A stretch of 64,000 nt of DNA, taken from the NCBI GenBank assembly GCA_018287875.1, contig JAGVVL010000013.1, positions 1,426,001-1,490,000 of the forward strand, written 5' to 3'. The translations under genes and the position numbers were made by a program. The number at the start of each line of letters is the position of its first letter. The stretch's first letter is position 1. Under the pieces are notes generated by a model. It made no database searches and was not told the origin of the DNA. It was given only the letters and a program-made list of their open reading frames with translations. This DNA is from Nigrospora sphaerica (taxonomy: Eukaryota > Ascomycota > Sordariomycetes > Amphisphaeriales > Apiosporaceae). Positions 1 through 11,100 of the stretch are shown piece by piece.

Positions 1-255
1 GTGCCCGCCGCCCTCAAGGCCCTCGCCGCCGCCAACATCAAGGAGGTCGCCATCACCGAGCTCGACATCGCCGGCGCCGCCGCCAACGACTTCGTCACCG
101 TCATGAACGCCTGCCTCCAGGTCTCCAAGTGCGTCGGCATCACCGTCTGGGGTGTCTCGGACAAGGACAGCTGGCGCCCCAACGACAACCCGCTCCTCTT
201 CGACCGCAACTACCAGGCCAAGGCCGCCTTCAACGCCCTCATGAACGCCCTGTAA
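1..255 (+). CDS. GH10 endo-1,4-beta-xylanase, C-terminal end (partial)
   Basis: Only the last 84 residues are present; the gene enters from the left edge and stops at TAA 253-255. The protein would be secreted and cleave internal beta-1,4 bonds of xylan. The sequence shows the GH10 nucleophile motif ITELDIAG (glutamate about residue 20 of the fragment), the [16 protein letters not shown] stretch of strand 8, and the usual ending with an LLFD...Y..K.AFNAL pattern. No carbohydrate-binding module follows, so any CBM would have to be N-terminal and out of view. The reading frame is clean and strongly GC-rich at third positions, unlike the decayed genes that follow. Family assignment is secure; the start, signal peptide and introns cannot be seen. 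Confidence 0.93.
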   Translation: MPAALKALAAANIKEVAITELDIAGAAANDFVTVMNACLQVSKCVGITVWGVSDKDSWRPNDNPLLFDRNYQAKAAFNALMNAL

Positions 256-448
256 AAGGAGTCCGACTGGGCGCTTGGATGGTTGATCCCACTAGTATCC
301 ACTAGTATCCCTTCACTTTTGTACATAGCCTTGTTTTGCCTATCTATAGTCCCCCTTCCCTCGAGAGGACGGCACCTGCGGCCCTTGCATATACAGCCCC
401 GCACGTTTATTATGAAATTTCTACCACACTTCGCCGTGACTTGTCCAA
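256..448. other. 3' flank of xylanase gene
   Basis: Less GC-rich 3' flank containing a direct repeat of an 11-mer (ACTAGTATCC at 291-300 and 301-310). No gene seen. Confidence 0.5.
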
Positions 449-590
449 GCGGCACCGAGAACTTCTGGTCCGGGCAATCTGGACGCATTGGCCCTTGTCG
501 TAGTGCTGGCATTCGCACTCTTTGGCTACGCCGTCGGGGTGTACGAGGTAACACCGTCTGCCGTCGATGCAGGCGCCCGTCGCGTCCACG
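449..590 (-). pseudogene. Duplicated fragment of the neighbouring DUF7872/Hce2-type gene
   Basis: About 140 bp reads on the minus strand as a cysteine-rich stretch (CIDGRRCYLVHPDG, then CECQHYD). It matches, at both DNA and protein level, the section of the neighbouring pseudogene at 1861-2012. Homology begins at the shared GCGGCACCGAGAACTTCTGG and stops near 590. This copy keeps a CAG codon where the large copy has a TAA stop, and lacks the large copy's long poly-A run, so it preserves a less degraded version. Too short to be a gene; best read as debris of a duplication. Confidence 0.7.
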
Positions 591-1219
591 GTAAGTCGCC
601 TAACCTAGGATCATGGTTGACTTTGGGCGCCGTGGGGAAAGAAGTATGGGTGCCAAGCGGTACATGACAGCGTCGCATCTTTCCAGATGCCGTGCTTAGG
701 TACTTAGGTATCTTCACACAAAAAGGCGTTCATCAGGCTGTGTCTTACATTTCAGCCTCCACTCGTAGGTCGTCCCGTAACTCATTGTCCTTGCCTCAAC
801 CCGATAAGCCCACAATGGTCCGACACGTCTGTATCATCGTTCATCCTGTGATGGCGACGTCATGAAATCGGTTCATCCGGCAATGCTCCCTTCCAAGCCC
901 GTATTTTCTCATATGCGAGTCTACAGTGCTCCCGTCCAAGCTCTGCAGCCTTTAGTCCGATCACGGTTAGTCCACGAGGCATCACCACTGGCAGCACCAT
1001 TGTTGCCATGTTGTGGCAATATGAGGCTATTCCCATATTCAATCAGCAGGTCACGCGAGGAGCTACTAGTACCTGCTTTAGGACCTGTGGAGCATTCGAG
1101 GGGCAATCTCCAGCATGGGTATAGAATGCCATGACTGACAACTTTTCCTTCAATTTCTAATAGGACAACCTTGAACCTTTCGCTTGCCATGCTCCCCCAG
1201 CCTCCAGTGCGACACATGT
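591..1219. other. Intergenic, no gene seen
   Basis: Mixed-composition spacer containing a TTAGGTACTTAGGTA element (698-712), one of several TACCTAGGTA-like motifs scattered across the left 7 kb. No open frame here has protein-like composition. Confidence 0.4.
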
Positions 1220-3006
1220 TTAATAAATGCCCCACTTGGTCTTCTGCTGCTTGATGTTGCCGTTGCACTTCATATTTCCCTTCGCGCCTATGCGACTGTC
1301 GGGGGCGCCATTGCTAAACCTCCTAATGGACTCGTTGATGATGTCGATGACATCCTGCCCGCCAACGACGAAGTTGACGTTGCCGTTGACCTCAGTGGCC
1401 TTACCGCCGAAGCAGCAGGACCCAAAGGAGGCGATGTTGCGCTGAGGCTTCCCGACAACTTGCGGAGTCCAATCCGACCCGGCATCATTTTGGATATTTC
1501 GGATAATCTGGCGGCAGTCCTCGACCAGAGGGGAACCACCACTGGACTGATTTTCAAACGTGGAATCACTGCAGGAATTAACGCCTGGCGGAATTTCACA
1601 GGGGTAGTTAGTGCTAGACCTTTCCTGGGCCTTCTCCCAGGACTGGAAGGCGCGTTCGGGACTGCAGACTGGGATTCGCATAAACCCCGGGGTAGTGACG
1701 TCGGTGGCGAGCAGGTTATCGACAGTGCCGCTATCACGGACATCGGCATAACCACCACCGTTCTTTCCGCCATTCTGCAGGTAGGTGCGGACCGATCCTT
1801 TGATTATCTCATTCTTAGTTATGCCACCAAAGATGCTGCCGTCGAGCGATGTTAGCCCAGGCGGCACCGAGAACTTCTGGTTTTGGCAAATTTAGACGCA
1901 GTGGCTGTGGTCGTAGTGCTGGCACTCGCTTTTTTTTTTTTTTTTTGCTTCGCCGTCGGGGTGTACGAGGTAATACTGTCTGCCGTCGATGTATGCGCCC
2001 GTCGCTTTCATGGTCTCGTCGTCGAGGTATTTCTCAAGCAGCTTGCCCTCGTCGCAACCGTATCCTGAATCAATAATGAAAGTGTAGGTGCTGGATGTTC
2101 GCCACAACGCAGGAATCGAGAACCCAAAGAAGGTCTTGGCAATGTTGGTCCGCATTTCATTGTCTTCGTTGCCCTGGGGTTCGGGAACCTCGCGCTTGCC
2201 ATCCGCGAGCTTTCCGTCAGAAATCGCGTCCCAGAGGACTTCGATCGACTTATCGGACCCGTCGAAAAGCTGCGCAAGCGGGAATGAAGTCATGTTCGCC
2301 CATCCTCCTATCACCTGTCCCATGTAGTTGCTGAAGAAATCCTGGCTTTGAACGGTCCACTTGGAGTTTTTAGATGTTGCAAGATCTTTCGCGATACTGG
2401 TACTCTGCCCAATCAAGGCCAGTGTTGTGTCCTTGGTGTTGTTGAACAAGGCTTCCTTCTGGCTGAAATAGGCCAGCGTGGAGATATACGAGTTGAAAAA
2501 GGGAGCGGCTGCCGAGAGGTTTCCCAGAGCGACGAGGTTGATGAGCATCAGTTTCCATGTGTTGTCTTCTTCGGGGGGTATCGGTGCAAATTTGTTTTCC
2601 AGGTCGTCAAGCGCGTTGTTGATTTCCGAGGCGGCGGCGTCGAACAGGCTAATGTGGTAATCGAAGTGCATCTGGTGAAGGGACTGTAGCGAAGTCGGGA
2701 CCAAATGACGAACAGGCATGGATGCGATGCGATCCCGTCTGTTCGTCCACCTGGTCGTAGAGAGAAGTCGTAGAACACGGACTCCTCACATCTTTTGATC
2801 TTCTGGAGGTTGGGGTATACAGACCAGTTGCCCGGGTTTGGCCCCGAGACACTGCATCGTTCGGGGCAGTTGCGAGCGCTGCGGTAGGCTGGACTGTAAG
2901 TTTTCCTGAAGAAGGATGCAGACCCAGGCTTCGCCAAAGCACCCTCAGCGGAGAGTACGAGGCCCGGTGTCCCCATGGCTGCCGTGAAACACGATGGAGT
3001 TACCAT
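1220..3006 (-). pseudogene. Broken secreted Hce2/DUF7872-type (necrosis-inducing-factor-like) protein
   Basis: Read from 3006 down. The N-terminal part has a CPERCSVSGPNPGNWSVY motif found beside killer-toxin-like chitinases. A helical middle (2719-1895) follows, of the kind I associate with DUF7872, then a C-terminal Hce2-like block (SFGSC, DIINESIRRF, IGAKGNMKC) ending at KWGIY. The protein is usually secreted; Hce2 proteins resemble the fungal effector Ecp2. At least three lesions are visible. A CT dinucleotide appears lost near 2760, shifting frame after FYDFSL. A second frame change occurs near 2700. A TAA at 1892-1894 interrupts an otherwise continuous frame where the duplicate fragment at 449-590 has CAG. 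A 17-nt poly-T run (1930-1946) has replaced a conserved cysteine codon with lysines. An intron could explain one break but not all. Family call moderately sure; loss of function fairly sure. Confidence 0.7.
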
Positions 3007-4697
3007 GGTAGTATAAGTGTCGCACTATATCCAGGCGTATATGGGACAGGAAAAGTACCGCACGTGTGGGTATTATTTTGCTCCATATGGGCCACTAGAC
3101 GGCTCACGAACGGACGAGTCAGAAAGACTGACCTTGGGCCAAGATTTGTAAAGGTAAATAAGGTCGCAGGTTCAGATCATACCGAAAGTACGCCCCTCTT
3201 AATAGCGAGGGGCTCACTGGGCTTGTCAGCAAGATCTGGGTGATGTGTCGCAAATAAGACGTAGTTGCTGCAGGGAAATTGCGGATCCGTTTTTGTACCG
3301 CAATAATGGCATAAAAGAACGATAAGAAGGGGGCGCAATGGGTGTCTTGGTTGACTCTTCCTGACGGCGGAGGGGCGTGATGGGGCGGGCTTTATAATAC
3401 CTGCTTCACCTAGGCAGCCCTTGGTTCCGCCTTCTTTATCGAGCCTGTGCGCCGCGATGCTGTGGGAATAATAGTTCGGTGTCGCGAAGCAGTTCGTCCA
3501 GCAGGTGCTTCCTAGATTCCACGGTCATGCCGTCCCGGGTCGCCTTACTCCATGGTTCATCAATCTCGAACTGGACAACTGCTCACCTCGCCAGGTTCCG
3601 GGGAATGCGCGTATTCGGCCGAGGTTTGAACATTGGTGTATCGGGCCGATGGTCCCTGCGCGCCAAGGCAACAGTTATGGACGTAGCTGGCGTGCGGAGT
3701 CATCTGGGACCCGGTGTAAGGGTACCAAGAACACGCAATTATCGTGACAATCATCATATGGGCTGGTCCAGAGCGCCTGCTCCCTGATAAGCCTACTTAG
3801 GTAGGTACCTCATTCCCCGCAACGCAGGTGGCACGACGAGCAGGGTAAGTGCTTAGGCACAGCCTGTGTTAGTGGGTGCGGCTCTTGGCCCGTGTCGGCC
3901 CGCCTGCCACGACATGCTAAGTGCAATCAAGAATGGGTGCACCGCTAGACTCGCCGGATTGGGACAGGTGCATATGAAGTTTTGTACTATTGAGGAGGGC
4001 GCCAGGAACCGTTCTGAATCGGTCCGTCGGCCATCCTCCACGGGGGATATGCAGGGCTTCACCGAGCTCGTGGACAGCACCAAGTCGGAATCTAGGCTGG
4101 GCTTGGATTACGGTACAGCAGGGATCCCAACCACAGCTCCCAACGTGTAAGCCCTGCAGTTCGACAGGGGACATGGCGCCGAATGGCTTCACCCCACAGG
4201 TCGTTGCTGCCTATCTGTGGGATCGCTCTCCACTTTCCGTCCGCCACCCCTCCTGACCCGGCTGTCTGACCGGTCGAGCCTGTCTCTCTGCAAATTGCCT
4301 AGGCCGGAGCCCCATGGGACGGCCGTCGCTTCACCAACCCCACACCATGCGCACCTGCGCTGCCCTATGGCGAGCGATCACGTTCAAATTTGGGCCGAAG
4401 GGGTTAGGCAGCCGAGACTTGGTTCGTGCTTACAAAGTAGCACACAGACTCAACTGGAGTACTAAGGTTAAAGGTACTTATGTACTTATTGATGTAAAGA
4501 CCCCACATTTCCACGGTGTATGGGAGCCCTGTCGTGCCATCACAGAAAGGTTGATGTTGCCTATCTGAAGACGTGGTTACCTAAATAGGTATTCAAGTCT
4601 GTTTCGTATTTTGCAGGGCGCACTGGTACATGATTCGACTATCTAGACCCGGAAATTCGGCCCAATTGTCAATAAACCACGGCACGCCATGCCGCTT
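3007..4697. other. Intergenic, no supported gene
   Basis: 1.7 kb without a convincing gene. A perfect hairpin with a 7-bp stem (GCCCCTC/GAGGGGC) lies at about 3192-3213. A 49-codon minus-strand frame (3436-3582) has coding-like composition but no start and a stop directly upstream. TAGGTA-type motifs occur near 3795, 4470 and 4585. Confidence 0.4.
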
Positions 4698-5528
4698 TCA
4701 CATGATCGCCAGGTAGCCCGTTGCGCCGATGGCTGCGGCTAAGCACGCCGCTACTCCCACAGCAAGCGGACGGGCTGGACTCTTCTCCTTCGACGGGCAG
4801 TCGATGTCCTCGGGCAAGGGGAGCTCCATGTGACACGCCCGGTCGGTCATGGCGGCTGCCATGCTAGATGCTGCACTGGAGTCGATTTTGACCCGGCAAG
4901 GCTTGGGAGTCCGCGTTACGGATGCTACAACAGCGCATGTCTCGCCACCGTGCCAGTGCGTCCAGCTAGGAACAGGGAGGGTTTTGACCACGTCAATGGC
5001 CGCGCCCAAATCCTCGGGGCAGTCTTTGTTGTCCGTCGCGGCCACGAGATCAATCTCGGGCGCCGCATGGCTGGTGGTGAAGCAGATGGCTCCGCCTGTG
5101 TTGTTGTCCAAGACGCGCTCGTTGCGCAGAGACTCCTCGGTGCAACTATTCCAGAACACGGACCACTCCAGGTACCAGTGGCCCTCTGTGTTAAAGATGT
5201 CCTGGGTATAGACAGGGTACAAGTAAGGGTCCCGGCTGGTGAAGTTGGCCCATCGCAAGTTGCGTAAGAAGTTCACAGTGGCCGGCCCCCTCTTTTCTTC
5301 ATTCCAGACGGCGATTTCAAGACCGGTGTTGAGAGCCGACGCCAACTCGGGACGCTGGTAGGCAAAGACGATGGGAAAGCGAGACGTGGGCGCGAAAGTC
5401 TGGTTGCGTGGGAAAGCGAGGTCAACTTCCATGACCCCTAAGGACGACGTCTCGGCCAAGGCCAACTGAGCGGCCCCGATGCAGGCCAGGAGGAGCCCGA
5501 TCGCCTGGGTGGAGGAAAAGAAGTGCAT
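4698..5528 (-). CDS. Secreted DUF7136 protein, probably GPI-anchored
   Basis: 276 residues from the ATG at 5526-5528. I chose this start over one 23 codons upstream because it begins directly with a signal peptide (MHFFSSTQAIGLLLACIGAA, cleavage after ALA). The body shows the fungal DUF7136 pattern: GVMEVDLAFPRN.TFAP near the N-terminus, FPIVFAYQ, LRWANFTS, GHWYLEWSVFWNSC, and several spaced cysteines likely in disulfides. The C-terminus is a hydrophobic tail (VGVAACLAAAIGATGYLAIM) after a Ser/Pro-rich stretch, consistent with GPI attachment. Function of the family is unknown; it is a cell-surface or secreted protein. The frame is intact, in contrast to the broken genes on both sides. Confidence 0.82.
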   Translation of the reverse strand: MHFFSSTQAIGLLLACIGAAQLALAETSSLGVMEVDLAFPRNQTFAPTSRFPIVFAYQRPELASALNTGLEIAVWNEEKRGPATVNFLRNLRWANFTSRDPYLYPVYTQDIFNTEGHWYLEWSVFWNSCTEESLRNERVLDNNTGGAICFTTSHAAPEIDLVAATDNKDCPEDLGAAIDVVKTLPVPSWTHWHGGETCAVVASVTRTPKPCRVKIDSSAASSMAAAMTDRACHMELPLPEDIDCPSKEKSPARPLAVGVAACLAAAIGATGYLAIM

Positions 5529-6615
5529 GTCGACGGGATTGCCAAGACACAGTTGTGGACCATCGGTGGCAATGGAAAGGGGTAGGTAAGAATACACGGG
5601 ATGCTAGGTGAAGACTACCAAGCGTGCCTCGCAGGGCAGAGCAGAGGGAAAAGAGCCAAAGGAAAGATTCTTGTAGTGCATTGATAGCGGGAGGGTGAAA
5701 AAAGAGCGGCCCCTGGGATGATAGGGGCAGGGGCCTTCGTGAAGAGACGAACAATCGGGATGTGTCTTCCCACGTCTACTTTTGATTAAGTACCTAGGCA
5801 CTTCAGATATGGAGTGACCCCTATACACGCCCCTCCATGGTTGCTGGCGGGCCACCTTGGCAGCCTACCTAATGAGCCAAGCCCTACCATCCATGAAAGT
5901 AAGTAAAGTGGGCTTGGGTACTCGGCGGGGTTGGCGCTGGCCGTCCCTTGCCCACGGCTGTCTGCCCAGATTCGGCCCACGAGACCCACGAGACACGAAC
6001 CGGCAGGCCGGAGGTTGAGGCACAGCAGCGGGGCTGTCAAGCAACTGCCTTGACCCACCACTGCGTTAAGTCCACATTCACACTCACTGGAGCCTTTCCG
6101 ATACGGCCCAAAGCTACCTACCTAAGCGATGCAAATAGCGGTATTTCCTTTTTCGGTCTTCAACTCGAGCCGTCTTCGATTATTCGCATTCGCTTATCAT
6201 AAAGCTTGGCGGGTGCACAGCACCGTTGCGGACAAGCAAGGCGCCAAGTATCCCAATAGTAACGAAAACTGGCCATGCTGGTTGAGCCTTAACTAGACCA
6301 ATTACCGCACGATAGTTCATTCCTGGGACTGGGGAGTACTTACAAAACATTAAAATTACGAGTTCTAGTCGTAACCGAAGCTGATAATAAGAAGTTTCGA
6401 CTATTCATACCTTGTACTGGTGGGTCGACGCTAAAATGGACATTGGTAGTGACTATCGGGCTAGTTGACGACGTGTATAAAACGATGCCATCGCGACTAC
6501 TCCGGCGAAATACTTTCCGGATGTCATCAACAGTTCACCGGTCTTCGAGTGCCGTTCCTCTAATACACTAATGACTTAATCCCCCCTCAACTTCCCTACC
6601 ACCAGGCCAGACACC
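5529..6615. other. Intergenic, no gene seen
   Basis: Spacer between two divergent genes (DUF7136 on minus, LysM pseudogene on plus), so it should hold both promoters. The right half (6200-6600) is AT-richer. TACCTAGGCACTT- and ACCTACCTAAG-type motifs occur at about 5790 and 6117. No open frame of protein-like composition. Confidence 0.4.
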
Positions 6616-7346
6616 ATGCAACTGACACATGTTCTCACCACCGGGGTCGCCACCGGCTTGGTCTGAGCCGCTGTTGACTGTGACTACGCCACGGCGGCCG
6701 AGAAGGGTGCCACGTGCGAGAGCTTCGCGAGATGCTGAGGACTGTCGGTAGATGATCTCAAGAGCCTGAACCCGGCGTTGCCTGTCCCAATCTTGAGACC
6801 AGCAAGTCGTACTGCGTCTTTGTCTGCGTCAACAACGCCCCGCTGGCGTCCACGACGCTGCCGGCCACTATGACGCTCCAGACCACCACCAAGGCATCGA
6901 CTCCCCCCGGCACCCCGACCCGTGCCCCGACCAACTCGCTCCAGATGCCGGCCCTCGCCCAAGACTGCGAAGGCTTCTACCAGGTGTCGTCTGGCGATCA
7001 GTGCGACACGATTGCTAAGAAGCACGGCATCAGCACGGCCCAGTTCAAGACCTGGAACAGCGAAATCAATGACAGTGCGTCTCCAGTGTCCACCCCGCCC
7101 TTCCCTCCCCTCATCCCTTAAGCTGCTCAATCTGGCCGTGACCCCAGGGGAAGCTAACGCGGTCTGCCTGCCCCCCAGAATGCACCAACCTCTGGCTCGA
7201 CTACTACGTCTGCGTCCACGTTCCAACGCGGCCACCACTGCGCCGACGCCGGTATCACGCTGGGCCAGCTCCGCGCCTGGAACCAACTGCTCGATGCGAG
7301 CTGCAGAAACCTGTTGCTGGGGTACTACGTCTGCGCCGCCGTCTGA
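6616..7346 (+). pseudogene. Broken LysM-domain secreted protein
   Basis: From the ATG at 6616 the reading is a signal-peptide-like leader, then LysM-like sequence (YATAAEKGATCESFA). A Pro/Thr-rich linker follows (TTTKASTPPGTPTRAPT), then a good LysM block (CEGFYQVSSGDQCDTIAKKHGIS...FKTWNSEI), a putative intron ending at CCCCCCAG (about 7178), then NLWLDYYVCV and remains of a third LysM (ITLGQLRAWN) ending in YYVCAAV and TGA 7344-7346. LysM proteins bind chitin and often act as secreted effectors. Two in-frame TGA codons (leader, and where a tryptophan is expected in the first LysM), a missing base before the linker, and a deletion in the third LysM show it is not translated as one protein. 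The TGA codons fit G-to-A change of TGG but are not proof of RIP. Confidence 0.72.
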
Positions 7347-7700
7347 ACAATGCGTGGTCGCCCCCAGGGTCGCACGGCGGGAAACGCTATGGTCCGTCGG
7401 TCGGGTCCGGGAAGTGGGTCTCGGCCCCCACCTGTCACACTTGGAGAGAGCAAGGGTCCCTGGCAAGGTCGAGATTTAGGTTACCGATTAGGTCGAGTAA
7501 GGAAAAGTGGATGCCGGAGATCATGCCTTATCCCTGTAAGCTTAGAAAACGTGCATTTTAACCATGGCATGAATGAAATCCCCCTGATGCGCATATTGAC
7601 AGGCAACCGTATAGGGCGTCAATTGAGTTAAGAAGAAGGATTCCCTTCTGACTAAGAGTAGGGAAAGTAAGAGGGCATTCATACCTGTTATCTTATCAGG
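7347..7700. other. Intergenic, no gene seen
   Basis: Unique AT-rich spacer between the LysM remnant and the first LINE insertion; nothing recognisable. Confidence 0.4.
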
Positions 7701-7711
7701 AAGCCCTCCTG

Positions 7712-7745
<34 letters not shown>

Positions 7746-7851
7746 TTACACCTAGCGACCTATCTAGGCCATGAGGACCCCCCGCGCATCTTAGCCTAGG
7801 AAAACCGTTCCGGGCTGACGTCCGGCCGGGTGAAAAAAGCCCTCCTGATTA
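7701..7851 (-). mobile_element. Very short 5'-truncated LINE copy with 15-bp target duplication
   Basis: About 121 bp (7716-7836) of the same LINE 3' end seen in the large copy, reading on the minus strand and ending in an (AAT)n tail, which is (ATT)n on the plus strand. It is flanked by a perfect 15-bp direct repeat AAGCCCTCCTGATTA at 7701-7715 and 7837-7851. A simple-repeat tail, severe 5' truncation and a flanking duplication are the hallmarks of target-primed reverse transcription. No coding capacity. Confidence 0.9.
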
Positions 7852-8132
7852 GATCATCAGATAATATCCGTCTGCCTTAAGACTTTACATAAAATCACGT
7901 ACTCCGATCGGCACTTTACGTATCACTCTCACTATTATTATTATTATTATTATTATTATTCTTACACCTAGCGACCTATTTAGGCCATGAGGACCCCCTG
8001 CGCATCTTAGCCTAGGAAAACCGTTCCGGGCTAACGTCCGGCCGGGTGAAAAACCTAGGTTCCGCTGCGTCGTACCGCTTCTATCTACTCTTTGACCTGC
8101 CATACCGAGATCGGGCTCAGCGCGCCCGCTTC

Positions 8133-11100
8133 CTAGCTGATAAGTTGATTCGCTAGCTGGAACATATCCAGCCTTCCGGAGCGGAGTAGCTATCTTGCGA
8201 TAATTCCTGCTTTTCCTGGGGTATCGAGCATCCTATCTGTGTCTACCGGTCCTCCTAGAGCTTGGACGAGATGCTCTCGTCTTTCTCTTTCCCGTGGGCA
8301 GAAAACGAGGATATGCCAGACGGTCTCCCTGCCCTAACCGCAGACGCACCAGGGGCTGTCGAAGCCTAGGACCCTACGCTTAAAAAGGAAGTCTCGCAGC
8401 CTAATCTTGCCAGTCCTCGCTTAGATAAGGATGGAGCTCTCGGCTTTATGGAGTCCCTTATAAAGCTTAAGGACGTGCTTATCTGGCGGCATCTTAGTTG
8501 CTGCTGGGGTTCGTGCTGTTCGATTTTGCTGCGCTTGTTGCCATCTTTAAAGCCAGTCTCTCTCCTCAGCCTTATATGCTGAGTCTCCAGCTAGCCATTC
8601 GTCTAGCCACCTCTTACGATCGGGAGCGTCGGGGCCTTTCGGTCTGCGCCGGCGAGTCGGTCTTGTTAGGATCCATCTAGCTGCGCTTTCGTATCTCGCT
8701 TGGATAAGTGATACGATACGCGGCTGTTGGAGCCTCTCTTCTGATGCCGCCACCCTTCTGTTGAGCCACGTGTCTAAGGGGGACACGTAAGCTTCCGTTT
8801 CTAGTACTGCGGTGGCTGTGGCTTTGAAAGCTCCTGTGACCTTTCGGAGGCACTCTATCTGGACGTCGTTAAGTGCCTTGGCTCTATTTTTCGAGATCTA
8901 GCGGTGCCACTCTGAAGCTCCATAGCCTATTGCAGACTGTACAACGGCTATATAGACTTGGCGGGCTCGCTGGAGAGACGCGCCCTATGTCGAGCCGGCT
9001 ATCCGATCTAGAGCATAGACCTGCGTCGCCATCTTCTTCGATATCGACTGGATGTGGACGTCCTAGCGGAGACGTCTATCCACCTAGATGCTAAGGACGC
9101 GGCAGGAGTCTTCTGGTTCGATTTCGTGCCCTTCTAAGGCTATCTTCGTGTCCGGACCTTTCCGTCTTCGAGAGAAGTAGACTAGGTGATATTTCTGGAC
9201 TATAAAGGTCATGCCGTGGCTGACTGCCCATTCCTTACAGATCCTATGAGCGGCTTCCAGCCGCTCGCAGGTCTGCTCGGGGTTTAAACCGAAGCCCACG
9301 AGGTTCGTGTCGTCTACGAAGGCTATAGTAGCTATCCCTAGTACGGCGCGGAGAGCCTTATAAAGGCCGGCTGTATAGAGGCAGAAGAGGATAGGCGATA
9401 GGGGTGAGCCCTGCGGGACGCCTGCCGGGACTAAGATCTCGTCCGATTCCTGGCCGTCGAAGAATAGCGTCGTGGACCGGTTAAATAGGAAGCTTCGGAT
9501 CCAGCTGATAGTCCATATAGGGACCCTTAGCACTCGCAGGTTAGCGAGAAGCCTTCCATGGTCGACCGAGTCGAAAGCGCCCGAAATATCTAGCGATAGA
9601 AGGGTTGCTGCGCCTCCATGTTTCCAGGCTGTGCGGATTAGGTCTGTTAGCAACCGCAAGGCCGTTTCCGTGGAGCGGCCTTTCCGGTTGCCTATCTGTT
9701 CGTCCGGGAGCAGTCCGTTCTCTTCGGCAAAGCTAGCTAGCCGTTGCGCTAGTAGGCTCTCGATCGCTTTCCCCATAGTGTTAAGCAGCGCAATAGGTCT
9801 CCATCCGCCGGCTTGGTGATACTCGTTTGGCTGCTTTCCTGGCTTCCGGAGGATAACGGTGACTGCTTTCCGGAACGCTCTTGGATAGTATCCTATATAC
9901 CAGCACGCTTCCGCTAGGGAGGCCAAAGCCTGGAAGAGGGGCTTTCCTAGGCGTTTAAGGAATCCGTTTGGAAGCTGGTCTAGTCCAGGTGCCTTCCACT
10001 GGCCTGCCTTAGTAAGGACATCTTGGACTTGTTCTGCTGTCACCTTGCTGTCCATATCGAGAGGCGCTATAAGCCGGTTTGTTATTCGGAAGCCGGTGTA
10101 CGTGGCCTTAGGGAGGGGGTAGAACCTCTCTCGGAAGGCCTCTGTTTTCTCCTTATGGGTCGTTGCTTCGCCACGCGGTGTGTAGAGTGTAGGGACTGTC
10201 GGGGGTAACGGCGGTGCTGCTCCTTCCGTTCTTGCCTATCTCGCAATATTCCAGACGCCAGCTGGCTGGCTAGACACCTCGTGGAGTATATGTCTCCAGG
10301 ATGCCGTCTTGGCTTCTCGGATTGCTTTCTTCTTTAAGAGAGTTAACTGCCGGAGGGCTCGCTAAGCTACGTCTGTCCTATCGGAAAGCCATATCCGCTA
10401 GGCTCTTCGCTTCTTCTCTATAGCTTCTTCTATCTCGCGGTTCCACTAGGCTTTGCCTCTCCTTTTAGAGTAGCGGAGGGGGGCAACTAAGTCGGCTATC
10501 CGAGTTAGCTCCTTAGTTAACGTTTCAGTGTAGCTATCGATTTCTTCTGGTGTCTCGAGTCGCCCTGGCTATGGTAGGTGTGCTGCTTCTGCCTTCGCCT
10601 GGTCATAGTTAGCTGTTTTCCAGCTGCATCGTGGCCTGTCTTGGCGGTCTATATAGGGTCCAGCCACGCGTATCACCTAGGGGAGGTGATCGGACCCAGT
10701 AAATGGGGCATACCCGTCGTAGGCAGCTCGGAGATCGTCCGTGGCCTACGCTAAGTCGATCGTGGAGTCCATGTACCCTCTTCGAGTCCATGTCGGTGTT
10801 CCAGGGGGTGTGATCAGCTGGAGTCTCCAGGATTCTGCTAGCTGGAGTAGCTTATTAGCTGCCCTATGGGGTCGGACATTGTGTCCTCCCCAGATAGGGT
10901 GGTGGACGTTAAAGTCTCCCACGAGGACTGTTCGTCTTAGCTGGGGTTCGGTATAGAGGGCTTCGATAGCTGGCAGGTCCGATCTGCTAGTAGACCCAGG
11001 GGGAGGCGAGTATATGCAGATAACCGTTATAGGACCGTCTGGTAGTTGGATTGTGATACGACACTTATCTAGCTGCGCCTCGTATGTCCACTGTGCTGGG

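Noticed and set aside
3436..3582. 49-codon minus-strand frame with coding-like composition
   Set aside because: No start codon, a stop directly upstream, and no usable splice site or family match.
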